Under the pieces are notes generated by a model, which was not told the origin of the DNA, made no database searches, and worked only from the letters and a program-made list of their open reading frames with translations. DNA of 64,000 nt from Dietzia lutea (lineage in GTDB: Bacteria; Actinomycetota; Actinomycetes; Mycobacteriales; Mycobacteriaceae), in contig NZ_CP015449.1 of NCBI RefSeq assembly GCF_003096075.1, positions 3,465,001 through 3,529,000 of the forward strand, read 5' to 3'. This document shows, piece by piece, positions 52,213 through 59,815 of this stretch. Position 1 is the first letter of the stretch; the number at the start of each line of letters is the position of its first letter. The position numbers were made by a program, and so were the translations under genes.

Positions 52213-53237
52213 CCCGACCGTCGCCCCGCCACGCCCTCGTGCTGGGCGGGGCGACGCTGCTCTTCGGGGCGGCGATGCTGCTGGGCACGCTCATCGGCCC
52301 GGCCGGGCTCACCGCGGGCGGCGTGCTGCTCGACCTGCTCGACCGCCTGCCGTTCATCGCGGTGGACTCCGGTCTGACGGAGCGCCAGCAGGTGATCCTG
52401 TGGGAGATCCGGATCCCGCGCGTCGTGCTGGGCGCGATCGTCGGCGCCACGCTGGCGATCGCGGGCGCCACCTACCAGGGCGTCTTCCGCAATCCGCTCG
52501 CCGACCCGTACCTGCTGGGCGTGTCCAGCGGCGCCGGCCTGGGCGCGACCCTGGCGATCGTCGTCGGCGGCGCGATGGGCTCGGCGATGGTGCCGCCCGC
52601 CGCGTTCGCCGGCGGCATGATCGCCGTGATGGCCACGTACGCACTGGGGCGCAGCGTGGGCGGCGGGCGCGGCGAGGTCGTCATCATCCTCGCCGGCGTC
52701 GCGGTGGCCGCGTTCGCGAGCGCCATCCAGACCTTCTTCATGCAGCGTCACGACGACACGCTGCGGCAGGTGTACTCGTGGATGCTCGGCCGCCTCACCA
52801 CGAGCGGCTGGACCGATGTGCGGACGGTCCTGCCGTACGTGCTGATCTCGGTGGCGGTGATCGCCCTGTTCCGACGCATGCTCGACGTCATGGCGGTCGG
52901 CGACGTCGAGGCCGCCACCCTGGGCATCGCGCCGGCGCGCGTGCGCCTCATCCTCATCAGCGTCGCCACCCTCGGCACGGCGGCGGTCGTCTCGGTCTCG
53001 GGCCTCATCGGCTTCGTCGGCATCGTCATCCCGCACGCCGTGCGCATGCTCATCGGCCCCGGCCACCGGCTGCTGCTGCCCACGTCCCTGCTGGCCGGGG
53101 CGACGTTCCTCATCCTCGCCGACGTCGTCGCGCGCACCGCCATGAGCCCGGCCGAGCTGCCGATCGGCGTGGTCACCGCCGCGATCGGCGCCCCGTTCTT
53201 CCTGGTGGTCCTGCGCCGCAGCCGGGGGCATATGTGA
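52209..53237 (+). CDS. btuC: ABC transporter permease, BtuC/FecCD family
   Basis: A 342-residue FecCD permease with about ten helices. Family blocks include IRIPRVVLGAIVGATLAIAG, YQGVFRNPLADPYLLGVSSG and GLIGFVGIVIPHAVRMLIGP (EAA-like loop), plus LILADVVARTAMSPAELPIG. It should form the membrane pore for cobalamin uptake with BtuD. It starts with GTG inside the end of btuF and its end overlaps btuD by four bases. Confidence 0.93.
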   Translation: MTRPSPRHALVLGGATLLFGAAMLLGTLIGPAGLTAGGVLLDLLDRLPFIAVDSGLTERQQVILWEIRIPRVVLGAIVGATLAIAGATYQGVFRNPLADPYLLGVSSGAGLGATLAIVVGGAMGSAMVPPAAFAGGMIAVMATYALGRSVGGGRGEVVIILAGVAVAAFASAIQTFFMQRHDDTLRQVYSWMLGRLTTSGWTDVRTVLPYVLISVAVIALFRRMLDVMAVGDVEAATLGIAPARVRLILISVATLGTAAVVSVSGLIGFVGIVIPHAVRMLIGPGHRLLLPTSLLAGATFLILADVVARTAMSPAELPIGVVTAAIGAPFFLVVLRRSRGHM

Positions 53238-54121
53238 GCCGGACCGACCCCGCCCGCCGGGCGCCCGAGAGCCCGGCCGACCGGCACCGCCCCGCCCTGG
53301 CCTGCCGGGACCTCCACGTGGCCCGCGACCGCACCCCGGTCCTGCACGGCATCGACCTGTCGGTCCGCGCCGGCTCCTGGGTGTCGCTGGTCGGCCCCAA
53401 CGGGTCCGGCAAGACAACCCTGCTGTTCGCGCTCGCCGGCCTCATCCCGGCGTCGGGGGGCATCGAGGTCGACGGGTTCGCGCCGCGTCGCGCGGGTCGC
53501 CGCCGCGTCGCGCGGACGGTGGCGATGATGCCGCAGCGCCCGGTGGTGCCGGAGGGCGTCACCGCGCGCGAGCTCATCCACCTGGGCCGCACGCCGCACA
53601 TCGCCCGGTTCGGGACCGAGAGCGCCCGCGACCACGAGATCGTCGAGAGCGTCATCGACCGCCTGGATCTGCACGAGCTCGCCGCGCGCACCGCGACCAC
53701 GCTGTCCGGCGGCGAACTCCAGCGGGTGGTGCTGGCCCGGGCGCTCGCCCAGGAGCCGCGGGTGCTGCTGCTCGACGAGCCCACCAGCGCCCTCGACATC
53801 GGTCACCAGCAGCAGGTGCTGGACCTGGTCGACTCGATGCGCCGCGAGAGCGGGCTGACGGTGGTCGCGGCCATGCACGACCTCACCTCGGCCGCGCACT
53901 ACGGCGAGCGGCTGGTGCTGCTCGACGGCGGGCGCGTCGTGGCCGACGGCCGGCCGGAGGAGGTGCTCACCGCCGAGCGGGTGGAGCAGGTGTACGGCGC
54001 GCGCGTCGAGGTCCTGGCGCGCCCCGACGGCCCGGCGGTGCTGCCGCTGCGCGGCGCGGGAGCGGGGCTCGGCGAGGAGGGCGCGCCCGGGCGCGCGGAG
54101 CCCGGGGAAGGCGCGCCGTGA
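53234..54121 (+). CDS. btuD: ABC transporter ATP-binding protein, BtuD-like
   Basis: A 295-residue ATPase: Walker A VGPNGSGKTTLL, Q-loop MMPQRPVVPEG, signature TLSGGELQRVVLARALA, Walker B RVLLLDEPTSALD and the H-loop AAMHDLTSA. It matches the FecE/BtuD group and completes the riboswitch-controlled uptake system. It begins with GTG in a GTGA-type overlap. A 40-residue C-terminal Gly/Glu/Ala tail is unlike the family and may be a linker without function. Confidence 0.92.
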   Translation: MSRTDPARRAPESPADRHRPALACRDLHVARDRTPVLHGIDLSVRAGSWVSLVGPNGSGKTTLLFALAGLIPASGGIEVDGFAPRRAGRRRVARTVAMMPQRPVVPEGVTARELIHLGRTPHIARFGTESARDHEIVESVIDRLDLHELAARTATTLSGGELQRVVLARALAQEPRVLLLDEPTSALDIGHQQQVLDLVDSMRRESGLTVVAAMHDLTSAAHYGERLVLLDGGRVVADGRPEEVLTAERVEQVYGARVEVLARPDGPAVLPLRGAGAGLGEEGAPGRAEPGEGAP

Positions 54122-54945
54122 TGGAGGTCGTGCTGTTGGGCACGGGCGCGGCCGACGGCTGGCCCAACCCGTTCTGCCGGTGCACGTCGTGCGGCGAGGC
54201 ACGCCGGCTCGGCGTGGTGCGCGGCCAGACCTGCGCGCTTGTCGACGACGAGCTGCTGATCGACTGCGGCCCGGAGGCCCCCGGCGCGGCGGTGCGGCTC
54301 GGGCGCACCCTGGCGTCGGTCAGACATCTGGTCATCACCCACGCCCACGCCGACCATCTCGGTCCGCAGGCGTTGCTCTACCGCTCGTGGGTTCCGGAGG
54401 CGGGTGGGCTCGAGGTGGTCGGTCCCGCCGACGCGCTCGAGGTGTGCCGTCCGTGGGTCGGTCCGGACGACCCGGTGCGCTTCCTCCCGGTCGTTGCCGG
54501 GGACCGGCTCACCGTGGGCGGCTACGACGTGCGCGTGCTGCCGGCCCGGCACCGGGTCTTCCGCGACGGCGACGCCGTGCTCTACGACCTCACCGGCCCG
54601 GACGGGACGCGCGTGCTCTGGGCCACCGACACCGGTCCGTGGGACGAGGACTGGTTCGCCGCGGTCCGTGACGCCCGCTTCGACGCGGTGTTCCTCGAGG
54701 AGACCCTCGGCGACCGCGAGGAGCTCTCCCCCGCGCACCTGGGCCTGGCCCGGTTCGGTGGGATGCTCGCGCGACTGCGCGAGGTGGGCGCGGTGGCCGA
54801 CGCGACCGAGGTGGTGGCCGTGCACCTGGGCCACCACAATCCGCCGCCCGACGTCCTGGCCGCGCGGTTGCGCGGGCTCGGCGCCCGGGCCGGTGTCGAC
54901 GGCGAGGTGGTCTGCTGCGGTCGCGGCCGCCGGGCCCCCCGGTGA
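54121..54945 (+). CDS. MBL-fold metallo-hydrolase in the cobalamin operon
   Basis: A 274-residue PhnP-like metallo-hydrolase. CRCTSCGEARR is a zinc-finger-like N-terminal Cys cluster as in PhnP; the metal site is ITHAHADHLGPQ (H-x-H-x-D-H), with RHRVFR, WATDTGPW and HLGHHN later. It overlaps the btuD stop by one base (TGATG); a GTG at 54118 is also possible. In other actinobacteria such domains are fused to adenosylcobinamide kinase, as I recall, so a role in corrinoid salvage is likely. The reaction is unknown. Confidence 0.8.
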   Translation: MEVVLLGTGAADGWPNPFCRCTSCGEARRLGVVRGQTCALVDDELLIDCGPEAPGAAVRLGRTLASVRHLVITHAHADHLGPQALLYRSWVPEAGGLEVVGPADALEVCRPWVGPDDPVRFLPVVAGDRLTVGGYDVRVLPARHRVFRDGDAVLYDLTGPDGTRVLWATDTGPWDEDWFAAVRDARFDAVFLEETLGDREELSPAHLGLARFGGMLARLREVGAVADATEVVAVHLGHHNPPPDVLAARLRGLGARAGVDGEVVCCGRGRRAPR

Positions 54946-54963
54946 CCGCGACCGCGACTCGCC

Positions 54964-55635
54964 CTAGCGGCGCTCGCCGCCGCGCAGCAGGTTCCCCGCG
55001 CCGTTCTCCAGGACATCGAATGCCTCGTCGAGGTAGCCCGCGCGGCTCTTCTGCTCGTCCTGCCCGCCGCGGTCCTGCTCGCCCGCGTCGTTCTGCCCGG
55101 CGCCGCCGTCCGGCCGACCGCCGCGCGGGCGGTGGCGCAGCACCGACGCCCCGGCGGCCAGGCTGAGGTCCACCAGCACGCGGACGCGGAACCGGCTGAG
55201 CTGCGGCTCCCGGCGGCCGATCGCGTCGTACAGCGGGTCGAGGATCTGCTCCGCGAGGCACGTCCGGGCATCGCTGGAGAGCATGATGCCGATCTGTTCC
55301 CCGGCCACGAGCAGGTTCTCGGCGGCCTCGATGTCGTCCGACGAGCGCCCGTAGAGCTCCCGGAACATGGTCCGGAAGATGTCCACGGGGGTCAGGTCCG
55401 CGTCCGCCTGGTCCACCTGCCGCACGAACTCGGCGATCTGCTCGCGCAGGAAGTGCACGAACGCGTCCTCGCGGTGGGCGAAGTAGTTGTGGAACGTGCG
55501 GGTGGAGACCCCCGCCCGCCCGGCGATCGCCGAGACGGTGGCCCCCTCCGCCCCCTCGGCGACCAGGAGTTCCACGGCGGCCGCCGAGAGACGGGTGCGG
55601 GTGTCGGCCTTCTTCCGCTCCCGCAGGCTAGCCAT
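54964..55635 (-). CDS. TetR-family regulator overlapping the MMPL gene
   Basis: A 223-residue protein. RTRLSAAAVELLVAEGAEGA, VSAIAGRAGVSTRTFHNYFA and HREDAFVHFLREQIAEFVRQ form the TetR helix-turn-helix. The C-terminal third has a Gly/Gln/Asp-rich insert (GGRPDGGAGQNDAGEQDRGG) before a final helix. Its ATG lies eight bases inside the end of the MMPL gene, so the two are co-expressed and it probably represses its own operon from the TTGCAC repeats at 58187-58222. It converges with the cobalamin operon. Confidence 0.85.
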   Translation of the reverse strand: MASLRERKKADTRTRLSAAAVELLVAEGAEGATVSAIAGRAGVSTRTFHNYFAHREDAFVHFLREQIAEFVRQVDQADADLTPVDIFRTMFRELYGRSSDDIEAAENLLVAGEQIGIMLSSDARTCLAEQILDPLYDAIGRREPQLSRFRVRVLVDLSLAAGASVLRHRPRGGRPDGGAGQNDAGEQDRGGQDEQKSRAGYLDEAFDVLENGAGNLLRGGERR

Positions 55636-58138
55636 CGGCCCGCGTCCCGACGCCACCACCACCGTCGGTGTCGCCGTCGAGCTCATGCCTACCGGCGCCC
55701 GGGGACTGGTCGGAGACGGTCTCGGCGGAATGCCGGCCCACGGCCAACGCGTCGGCGTGGACCACCTCGTCGTCGTCACCCTCCCCGGCGCGGTCCCCGG
55801 CCCCGCGGGAACCGTCCGCACCGACGTCCTCCAACGCCGACCCCTCGACGTCCACGGACGGCAGGATCCGGTCGAGCCAGCGCGGGATCTTCCACGCGTT
55901 CTCGCCGAGCAGGAACATCACCGCGGGGATGATCGTCATGCGGACGACGAAGGCGTCGAACAGCACGGCCACGGCCAGCGCGAAGCCCATCACCTTGATG
56001 AACTGCTCGTCGATCGTCATGAACGCGGCGAAGACGCTGGTCATGATGAGCGCGGCCGCGGTGACGACGCGGGCGCCGTGCTTGAACCCGTTGGCCACGG
56101 CGTTCTGCGCGGTCTTGCCGTGGACCCAGCCCTCGCGCATGCGGGTGACGAGGAAGACCTGGTAGTCCATCGCGAGGCCGAACACGATGCCGATGAGGAT
56201 GATCGGCAGGAAGCTGATGATCGGCTGCGGGTCCGAGATGATGCCGCCCCAGCCCTCCTGCCACAGCGCGACGGTGAGGCCGAAGGTCGCCGCCACCGAC
56301 AGGCCGAAGCCCAACGCCGCGATGAGCGGGACCCAGATCGAGCGGAAGACCAGCATGAGCAGGATGAACGCGAGCGCCAGGACGATGCCGATGTACGGCA
56401 GGAGCACCTCGGACAGGCGCTCGGAGATGTCCTCGTAGATCGGGGTGACGCCGGTGACGGAGTAGGTGCCGCCGGTCTGCTGCTCGAACTCGCCGATGCC
56501 CGCGCGGATGTTGTCCAGCACCGTCGCGGCCTGCTCGTCGGTCGCCCCGTACTCGGGCGTGATGAGCACCTGCGCGGCGTCGCCGGCCTCGTTGGGCTCG
56601 GTGATCTGGGCGTTGCCGACACCGTCCACCGCCTGGATGTTCTCGACGGCGGTGGCCCACGCGGCCGGACGCTCCTCCGCCGGGACCTCGAGCGTGTCGA
56701 CGAGGGCGATCATCGGCGCGTTGCGGCCGGGGCCGAACGCCTCGGCCGTGAGGTCGTACGCGGTGCGGTTGGGGGTACCGGGCGACATCGTGCCGTCGGA
56801 CGGCATGGCGAGCCGCAGCTGCGCGGCCGGGATCGCCAGCAGACCCAGGAGCACCACGCCGACGACGGCGTGCAGGATCGGGTGCTTGCGGACGCGGCGG
56901 ACCCAGGTCAGGCCCATCGTCGGCTTCTCGTCCTCCGGGTCCGGCGCCTTGACCACCGGGACGCGGGCGCCGAAGACCTTGGTACCGACGGCGCCGAGGA
57001 CGGCCGGCAGCAGGGTGATCGCCACGAAGACGGCGACCGCGACGGTCGCGGCGGCGGACAGCGCCATCGCCGTGAGGAACGGGATGTTGATGATCGACAG
57101 CGCGGCGAGCGCGATGAGCACGGTCAGACCGGCGAACACCACGGCGGAACCGGCCTTGCCCACCGCGAGCCCAGCGAGGTGCGCGCGCTCCCGGAACGGG
57201 ATGGTCTTGAGCTGCTGCGCCAGCTCCCTGGGCTCGAGATCGTTGCCGCCGATATGTTTGACGAGCTCGGTGCGGAAGCGCGAGACGATGAACAGGGCGT
57301 AGTCGATGCCCACGGCGAGGCCGATCATCGACGCCAGGGTCGGGGTGAAGTTGCTGATCGTGTCCGTGAAGGACGTGGCGGCGAAGATGCCGGCGATGCC
57401 GATGCCGACGCCCACCACGCCGACGAGCAGGGGCAGGCCCGCCGCGATGAGCGAGCCGAAGGTGATGGTGAGGATGACGGCGGCCACGGCGATGCCGATG
57501 ATTTCGCCGGTCGCGCTGATCTCCGAGGTCTGGAAGGCGTTGCCCGAGTAGGCGATCGTCAGGCCGTCCTGGTGCTCGGCGACGAGGTCCGCGAACGCCT
57601 CGCGGTCCTCGGTCTCGACGTTCATCGTGGTCTCGGCGGCGAACTGGAGCTGGAGGGTGCCGGTCGTCTCGTCCTCGCTCAGGGGGCTGAGCGCGGCGAA
57701 GTCGGCGTCGATCTTCTCCTGCGGGATGCCCTGCGCGGCCTTGGCCTCGGTCATCTGCTGACGCATGCCCTCGGCGGCGATCACCGGGTTGACGATCGCC
57801 TCGGTGCCCGTGAGGAAGTCGAGTTCGCGCACCTCGGCGAGGAAGGCGTCGACGTCCTCCGCCACGGCCGGATCGGTGAGCGTGCTGCCGTCGGGCGCCC
57901 GGACGACGACGGTGCCCGTCGGTGCGTCGAGCTGACTGGGCGAGCCGGGGAACCGCTCCTGGATCTCCTCCTGCGTCTCGATCGACTCGAGGCCGGGGAT
58001 CTCGAAGCTGCTCGTGGTCTGCTGCGACAGGGTGGCGGCGGCCGTGCCCATGCCCGCGATGATGAGCAGCCACGCGACGATGAACCTCCACCTGTGCAGG
58101 TAGGCGGATCGGCCGATCCGGTAGAGAAATGACGCCAT
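55628..58138 (-). CDS. MMPL-family RND transporter
   Basis: An 836-residue protein with about 12 helices in two halves, each with a large outside loop. Hallmarks are RWRFIVAWLLIIAGMGTAAA at the N terminus, LASMIGLAVGIDYALFIVSR, LIGIVFGLAMDYQVFLVTRM and REGWVHGKTAQNAVANGFKH. MMPL proteins export lipids or drugs using the proton gradient; the two Asp-Tyr pairs (GIDYA and AMDYQ) needed for that are present. The tail (100 residues, Asp/Gly-rich) is cytoplasmic. Substrate unknown. Confidence 0.92.
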   Translation of the reverse strand: MASFLYRIGRSAYLHRWRFIVAWLLIIAGMGTAAATLSQQTTSSFEIPGLESIETQEEIQERFPGSPSQLDAPTGTVVVRAPDGSTLTDPAVAEDVDAFLAEVRELDFLTGTEAIVNPVIAAEGMRQQMTEAKAAQGIPQEKIDADFAALSPLSEDETTGTLQLQFAAETTMNVETEDREAFADLVAEHQDGLTIAYSGNAFQTSEISATGEIIGIAVAAVILTITFGSLIAAGLPLLVGVVGVGIGIAGIFAATSFTDTISNFTPTLASMIGLAVGIDYALFIVSRFRTELVKHIGGNDLEPRELAQQLKTIPFRERAHLAGLAVGKAGSAVVFAGLTVLIALAALSIINIPFLTAMALSAAATVAVAVFVAITLLPAVLGAVGTKVFGARVPVVKAPDPEDEKPTMGLTWVRRVRKHPILHAVVGVVLLGLLAIPAAQLRLAMPSDGTMSPGTPNRTAYDLTAEAFGPGRNAPMIALVDTLEVPAEERPAAWATAVENIQAVDGVGNAQITEPNEAGDAAQVLITPEYGATDEQAATVLDNIRAGIGEFEQQTGGTYSVTGVTPIYEDISERLSEVLLPYIGIVLALAFILLMLVFRSIWVPLIAALGFGLSVAATFGLTVALWQEGWGGIISDPQPIISFLPIILIGIVFGLAMDYQVFLVTRMREGWVHGKTAQNAVANGFKHGARVVTAAALIMTSVFAAFMTIDEQFIKVMGFALAVAVLFDAFVVRMTIIPAVMFLLGENAWKIPRWLDRILPSVDVEGSALEDVGADGSRGAGDRAGEGDDDEVVHADALAVGRHSAETVSDQSPGAGRHELDGDTDGGGGVGTRADG

Positions 58139-58186
58139 GCGCTGGGCTCCTCGGGGCGTAGGTGCGGCTCGCGAACCTTCGCAGTT

Positions 58187-58222
58187 TTGCACGCGCATTG
58201 CACGATTGCACAGTCCGTGCAA
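58187..58222. promoter_or_regulatory. TTGCAC repeat array, candidate TetR operator
   Basis: TTGCACG occurs at 58187-58193 and 58198-58204, TTGCACA at 58206-58212 and the inverted CGTGCAA at 58216-58222. TTGCACG-N11-CGTGCAA is a 25-base inverted repeat. The array lies 49 bases upstream of the MMPL start and 65 bases before the divergent DUF421 gene. Confidence 0.6.
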
Positions 58223-58286
58223 GGTTGTGTGGCGGACAACACCCCGCGCGGTTGTCTCACGACCGCCGGTGGCGCACGATCCGGCC

Positions 58287-58832
58287 ATGGATTCCACTCT
58301 GTTCTGGGACGGCTGGGAACCGGTCGTCCACTCCGTGGTCATGGTCGTGTGCGGCTTCGTCGCGCTGGTGATCATCCTGCGGGTGTCCGGCCCGCGCACG
58401 ATGGCCAAGATGACGCCGCTGGACTTCATCGTGGCCGTCACGATCGGGTCGGCGTTCGGCCGCACGCTCACCGCGACCTCGGTGCCGCTGGCCCAGACCG
58501 TCCTCGTGCTCGTCCTGCTGGTCACCCTGCAGTGGGTCTTCTCCGCGGCCCGCGCGCGGTCGTCGCGGATCCGATCGCTGCTCGACAACCCACCGGTGTT
58601 GCTCTACTACCGGGGTCAGATGCAGCACCGCGCCCTGCGGAGTCACCGCCTACTGGAGGAGGACGTCCACACGGCCGCCCGGCAGTCGGGAAAGGGATCA
58701 CTGGAGGACGTCGCCGCCGTCATCCTCCAGCAGGACGGCAGCCTCGGCGCGATCGGTCGCGACGACCTGGGCGATTCGTCGAGCCTGCTGCCCTATACGA
58801 ACCGCCCCGATCTCCGCGCCAACGAGGGATGA
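58287..58832 (+). CDS. DUF421 (YetF-like) membrane protein
   Basis: A 181-residue protein with three N-terminal helices (VVMVVCGFVALVIILRVSG, FIVAVTIGSAFGRTL and TVLVLVLLVTLQWVFS) and a small cytoplasmic domain, VLLYYRGQMQHRALRSHRLL followed by SLEDVAAVILQQDGSLGAIG. This is the DUF421/YetF layout. The family's function is unknown. It is divergent from the MMPL gene, and the TTGCAC operator array lies between them, so it may share that control. The ATG is at 58287. Confidence 0.83.
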   Translation: MDSTLFWDGWEPVVHSVVMVVCGFVALVIILRVSGPRTMAKMTPLDFIVAVTIGSAFGRTLTATSVPLAQTVLVLVLLVTLQWVFSAARARSSRIRSLLDNPPVLLYYRGQMQHRALRSHRLLEEDVHTAARQSGKGSLEDVAAVILQQDGSLGAIGRDDLGDSSSLLPYTNRPDLRANEG

Positions 58833-58912
58833 GAATTCCCTGAATCTCGGTGGCGTGAGCTGCGTCACATAGTTACCGTGTCTCCACAGTGCGATCGGGG
58901 GGAGGCGGAGGC

Positions 58913-59815
58913 ATGGACGAGTTCAGCCGGAGAACGTTCCTCGCGCGGGCGTCCATGCTCGGAGCCGCCGTCGGTCTCGGCCTCGCACTTCCCGGAGCTC
59001 TGGCGCCCACCGGGGGCCCGCTCCCTGGCGCCCTTCCCCGCGCGTCCGCCCAGGGCACGGGTAGCGCGGCGCTCGACGCGGTGGAGGCGTTCTCCCTGGA
59101 CACCATGCGGGGACTGTGCGTGATGGTGATGCCCGGCCCTGACCCGTGGTCGCTCCAACAGGGCACCCCGCGTACCGACCCGGGACCAATCGAGGTCGGC
59201 GGCGGCGAGTTCATGAAGGACCTCTTCGACAATTACCTCGGCATGGGGGACCAGCTCGCGCGCCCGCTCGCCCTGGGGGTCGCCCAGGCGCTCTCGGATC
59301 TGGGCGTCCAGACGGGCCCCTTCCTCGGACTGAGCGAGCCCGACGGACGCCGGATCGACCAGGTGCTCGGGTACGTCTACAGCGACCAGGTGCTCCCGCT
59401 GTCCCTGCCGGTGGCACTCCTGCTCAACACCGGCGCGCTGCTCGCCGCGCCGCAGACGATCGTCGGCCCGCTGGGTTCCCCGTTCTCTCGACTCTCGCTG
59501 ACCGACAAGCTCCGCGTACTCGAGGGCATCGAGGGCCCGGTGCCCCAACTCGTCTCGATCATCGACGGCGCGTTACCGGTGCCGTTGCGGGGATCGGCGT
59601 CCGGATTCCTGAAGTTCGCCGGCGGCATCCTCCTCGAGGGGACGGCTTTCGGCGTGTACTCGGAGCAGCACGCCTACGACCCGCAGACCCGAACCGTCGA
59701 CCCGCGCCCGGTGCCGTGGGACCTCACCGGTTATCGACCGAACGGCCTGGTCGACGGGCACGACGAGTTCATCGGCTACTACCAGAATCGGACGGAGGTG
59801 CCGGCAGATGCGTGA
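58913..59815 (+). CDS. Twin-arginine-signal protein, probable small subunit of the GMC oxidoreductase
   Basis: A 300-residue protein with a Tat signal: MDEFSRRTFLARASMLGAAV (S-R-R-T-F-L) and an AxA-like end RASAQG. The mature part (residues 60-300), for example FMKDLFDNYLGMGDQLARPL and YSEQHAYDPQTRTVDPRPVP, recalls gluconate 2-dehydrogenase subunit 3/FAD-dehydrogenase gamma subunits. It overlaps the GMC oxidoreductase start by eight bases. GGAGGCGGAGG precedes the ATG. It may fold with the flavoprotein and carry it through the Tat pore; this is inference. Confidence 0.75.
   Translation: MDEFSRRTFLARASMLGAAVGLGLALPGALAPTGGPLPGALPRASAQGTGSAALDAVEAFSLDTMRGLCVMVMPGPDPWSLQQGTPRTDPGPIEVGGGEFMKDLFDNYLGMGDQLARPLALGVAQALSDLGVQTGPFLGLSEPDGRRIDQVLGYVYSDQVLPLSLPVALLLNTGALLAAPQTIVGPLGSPFSRLSLTDKLRVLEGIEGPVPQLVSIIDGALPVPLRGSASGFLKFAGGILLEGTAFGVYSEQHAYDPQTRTVDPRPVPWDLTGYRPNGLVDGHDEFIGYYQNRTEVPADA

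Noticed and set aside
55487-58132. A very long open frame (881 codons) opposite the MMPL gene
   Set aside because: It is antisense to a clear MMPL transporter and is made of charged low-complexity residues typical of shadow frames in GC-rich DNA.
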